Of a stretch of 6,350 bases of DNA, positions 4,306 to 6,350 are shown one piece after another (the stretch's first letter is position 1; each line of letters starts with the position of its first letter). The position numbers and the translations under genes are program-made. The notes under the pieces were generated by a model that worked only from the letters and a program-made list of their open reading frames with translations, was not told where the DNA came from and made no database searches. Source of the stretch: Planktothrix sp. UBA8402. Its GTDB lineage: Bacteria > Cyanobacteriota > Cyanobacteriia > Cyanobacteriales > Microcoleaceae. The DNA is taken from assembly GCA_003456035.1 (NCBI GenBank), contig DMPJ01000063.1:12359-18708 (forward strand), in the 5' to 3' direction.

Positions 4306-6350
4306 ATGACAAGCACAATTCCACAGGGTGAGCAGAAACAAGTAGATCTGCATCAGATCGCCGATAATTTGCCAGGGGTAATTTATCAATCTCTGCTACA
4401 CCCTGATGGTTCCCAAGAGTATTTATATATTAGTCCTAGTTGCCGAGGAATTTACGAGCGAGAACCCGATGAAATTCAGCACAATTCCGCTTTAATGTGG
4501 GGATTGATGAATTATCGGGATCAACAGGATTTTATTCAATCCCTTTTGACCTGCGCTCAAAAATTAATTCCTTGGCAACGACAATGGCAATATCAAACTC
4601 CATCGGGAAAGATTAAATACTTATCGGCGATCGCCCAACTTTCTCCTCAACCCAATGGCGATCTAATTTTAGATGGATTAATTATAGAAATTCCACCCCC
4701 GACTCTTGAGAATTGTTGTCCCTGTTATCAGGAAACCACAGATCAAATTGAACAAGTTTTAAGTTGTTTTGAACCATTAAATGATTCGATAAAACCCGAA
4801 AAAGCTGAAGCAGTTTTAGAAGAACAAGAAGAATTTTTACGCAATATTTATAATGGGCTAGAACAGGTTATTTTTGTAGTTGAGGTTATTGATGAAAAGG
4901 ACTTTATATCTTTAGGTTGGAATCCCAAAACTGAACAAATTACTGGGCTAAAATCTGCTGAAGTTTATGGAAAAACCTTTACAGAAATTTTAGGTTGGGT
5001 GGAAGGGGAAAAAGTGTTACAACATTATCGAGATTGTGTTCAGGCAAAAACCTCAATTCAATATGAAGAAGAAATTTGGTTTGAGCAAAAACAAACCTTT
5101 TCTTTAACTACCCTGAATCCGATTTTAGATCCGAGAGGTAAAACCTATCGAATTATCGGAACTTCTCTGGATATTACTGCTAGAAAACAAGCCGAAATAG
5201 CGTTACAAGAGTCACAAATTCGCTTCCAACAATTAGCAGAAAATGTCCCTGGTGTTACCTATCAATATCATCAATATAATCATCAAGGACAGGGCTGTTT
5301 TACTTATTTAAGCCCCAAATGTTTAGAATTAACTGAAATTAGACCAGAAGTTATTTTAAAAAATGCCGATTTCTTGTGGAAATTAATTCATCCCGATGAT
5401 CTGAATGGCTTTGTAGATTCAATGGCTCAAGCTGTAGATACGGGCAAACCTTGGCAAAATCAATACCGTTTAATTACTCCTTCGGGTAAAATTAAATGGA
5501 TTCAAGCCGGAGGAAGTTTAGGCAAACAACCGGATGGATCAATTGTTTGGGATGGTTTACTTTTAGATATTAGCGATCGCAAACAAACCGAAGCAGCTTG
5601 GCAAAGTTCAGAACAACAACTGCGGGAATTAGCAGAAAGAGAAAAGATGCAAAATTGTATCGCCAATTTGATTAGAAATTCCCTAGATTGGAATACAATT
5701 TTAGAGACAACGGTACAAGAAATTCGTCAATTATTAGGAATTGATCGCTGTTATTTTGTTGGATATCATTCCGAATTAGATCCTCCAGAATGGGAAATCC
5801 TCAAGGAATCCAAAGCCTCAAATTTAGTCAGTATTTCTGAAATGTATCCAGGGGATGCCCTACACCCGATTAGTGATATGGTTTTACAGGGAAAAATGAT
5901 CCAAATTGATCAAGTAATTACCTGTGAAATTTCATCTATTAGGAATTTTTTAATGGTTTTAGAATTGGAATCGGTTTTAATTTTCCCGTTGAAAATTCAA
6001 TCTGGTGATATTGGAGCTTTAGTATTAGCCCATTGTCAAGAGCCTCGTCCTTGGAAACTTCAAGAAGTCGAACTTTTGCGCTCTGTTATCAATCAGTTGG
6101 AAATTGCAATTAATCAAGCAAAACTCTATACAAAATCCCAAGAATCTGCTATAATTGCTACAGCAAAAACCCAAGAATTAGAACAAACAGTTTCCAAATT
6201 GCAACAAGCTCAAATCCAGTTAGTTCATTCGGAAAAAATGTCAAGTTTGGGACAAATGGTTGCCGGAATTGCCCACGAAATTAATAACCCGGTGAGCTTT
6301 ATTTTTGGCAATCTCACCTATGCTAAAGAATATCTGGATGATTTATTTTC
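4306..6350 (+). CDS. Multi-sensor histidine kinase, PAS-PAS-PAS-GAF-HisKA, 3' end beyond the window
   Basis: The frame is open for 681 codons to the window edge. There is no signal peptide or membrane helix, so the sensor should be cytoplasmic. Domains in order: PAS1 (about 15-128, starting NLPGVIYQ), PAS2 (about 176-297, ending GTSLDITARKQ), PAS3 (about 305-426, with the family motif IHPDD at 361-365 and ending LLLDISDRKQ), GAF (about 456-605), a coiled segment (about 606-642) and the dimerization/H-box SLGQMVAGIAHEINNPVSF (647-665) with phosphoacceptor H657. The ATP-binding domain, and any further receiver, lie outside the window. PAS1 and PAS3 are clearly related to each other. The GAF domain lacks the Cys-His pair of bilin-binding domains, so nothing marks it as a photoreceptor. 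The start at 4306 has little Shine-Dalgarno pairing (AAG abuts ATG); a nearby ATG at 4293 hits a stop after three codons. The response regulator just upstream is the likely phosphotransfer partner. The signal is unknown. Confidence 0.93.
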   Translation, partial: MTSTIPQGEQKQVDLHQIADNLPGVIYQSLLHPDGSQEYLYISPSCRGIYEREPDEIQHNSALMWGLMNYRDQQDFIQSLLTCAQKLIPWQRQWQYQTPSGKIKYLSAIAQLSPQPNGDLILDGLIIEIPPPTLENCCPCYQETTDQIEQVLSCFEPLNDSIKPEKAEAVLEEQEEFLRNIYNGLEQVIFVVEVIDEKDFISLGWNPKTEQITGLKSAEVYGKTFTEILGWVEGEKVLQHYRDCVQAKTSIQYEEEIWFEQKQTFSLTTLNPILDPRGKTYRIIGTSLDITARKQAEIALQESQIRFQQLAENVPGVTYQYHQYNHQGQGCFTYLSPKCLELTEIRPEVILKNADFLWKLIHPDDLNGFVDSMAQAVDTGKPWQNQYRLITPSGKIKWIQAGGSLGKQPDGSIVWDGLLLDISDRKQTEAAWQSSEQQLRELAEREKMQNCIANLIRNSLDWNTILETTVQEIRQLLGIDRCYFVGYHSELDPPEWEILKESKASNLVSISEMYPGDALHPISDMVLQGKMIQIDQVITCEISSIRNFLMVLELESVLIFPLKIQSGDIGALVLAHCQEPRPWKLQEVELLRSVINQLEIAINQAKLYTKSQESAIIATAKTQELEQTVSKLQQAQIQLVHSEKMSSLGQMVAGIAHEINNPVSFIFGNLTYAKEYLDDLF
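4627..4634. repeat. HIP1 octamer GCGATCGC
   Basis: Third copy, in the PAS1 coding region of the kinase, extended to the 10-base palindrome GGCGATCGCC. Confidence 0.9.
5573..5580. repeat. HIP1 octamer GCGATCGC
   Basis: Fourth copy, at the conserved SDRK end of PAS3 in the kinase gene. Confidence 0.9.

Noticed and set aside
4348..4689. PAS1 as a flavin-binding LOV domain because of a Cys in PSCRGIY
   Set aside because: The NCRFLQ-type LOV signature is absent and the cysteine is at a different place, near the start of the domain.

Overview
The window looks like chromosomal DNA from a filamentous cyanobacterium. Four copies of the octamer GCGATCGC (HIP1) occur in 6.35 kb, where chance predicts about 0.1. 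The DNA is AT-rich, and the proteins are of types common in cyanobacteria: a PAS/PAS/PAS/GAF histidine kinase with an AHEINNPVSF H-box, a stand-alone receiver, and a HlyD-like adaptor with a long coiled coil. GC-rich palindromic repeats that read SASVLARW when translated also fit. An Oscillatoriales-type genome such as Planktothrix is plausible, but this is an impression from composition and repeat style, not a demonstrated assignment.

Left part, minus strand, in transcription order. A HlyD/MacA-type membrane fusion (adaptor) protein lies at 3569..1992. A 297-base repeat-rich gap follows (1995-1698 side). Next is a lipoprotein substrate-binding protein of the peptide/nickel ABC family (SBP family 5) at 1698..43. 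Ten bases after its stop, another gene appears to start at 32 and run out of the window (MKKLLLSLSIA...). The close spacing makes the last two a probable operon. The adaptor is separated from them by the repeats, and no ATPase or permease partner is visible for either transporter component.

Repeat region, about 1765-1970. Three identical copies of a 24-base element are present, one inverted relative to the other two. Each contains a perfect 7-bp hairpin with a 4-base loop. Two of them are embedded in a 74-base direct duplication with a 78-base period, and each of those is preceded by two abutting 22-base AT-rich units. The open frame running through this region is a by-product of the repeats. 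The hairpin just after the adaptor gene may also attenuate transcription.

Middle and right part, plus strand. After a 228-base divergent intergenic region come a single-domain CheY-like response regulator (3798..4205) and, 100 bases later, a sensor histidine kinase (4306 to beyond 6350). The kinase is truncated by the window edge just after its phosphoacceptor histidine (H657). The pair probably forms one phosphorelay. The 100-base gap, however, holds a near-consensus sigma-70 promoter (TTGGCA-17-TATAAT) and a leader with two mutually exclusive hairpins, so the kinase probably also has its own transcript.

No clearly new system is demonstrated here. The repeat cluster and the kinase leader are the parts least explained by ordinary gene content.
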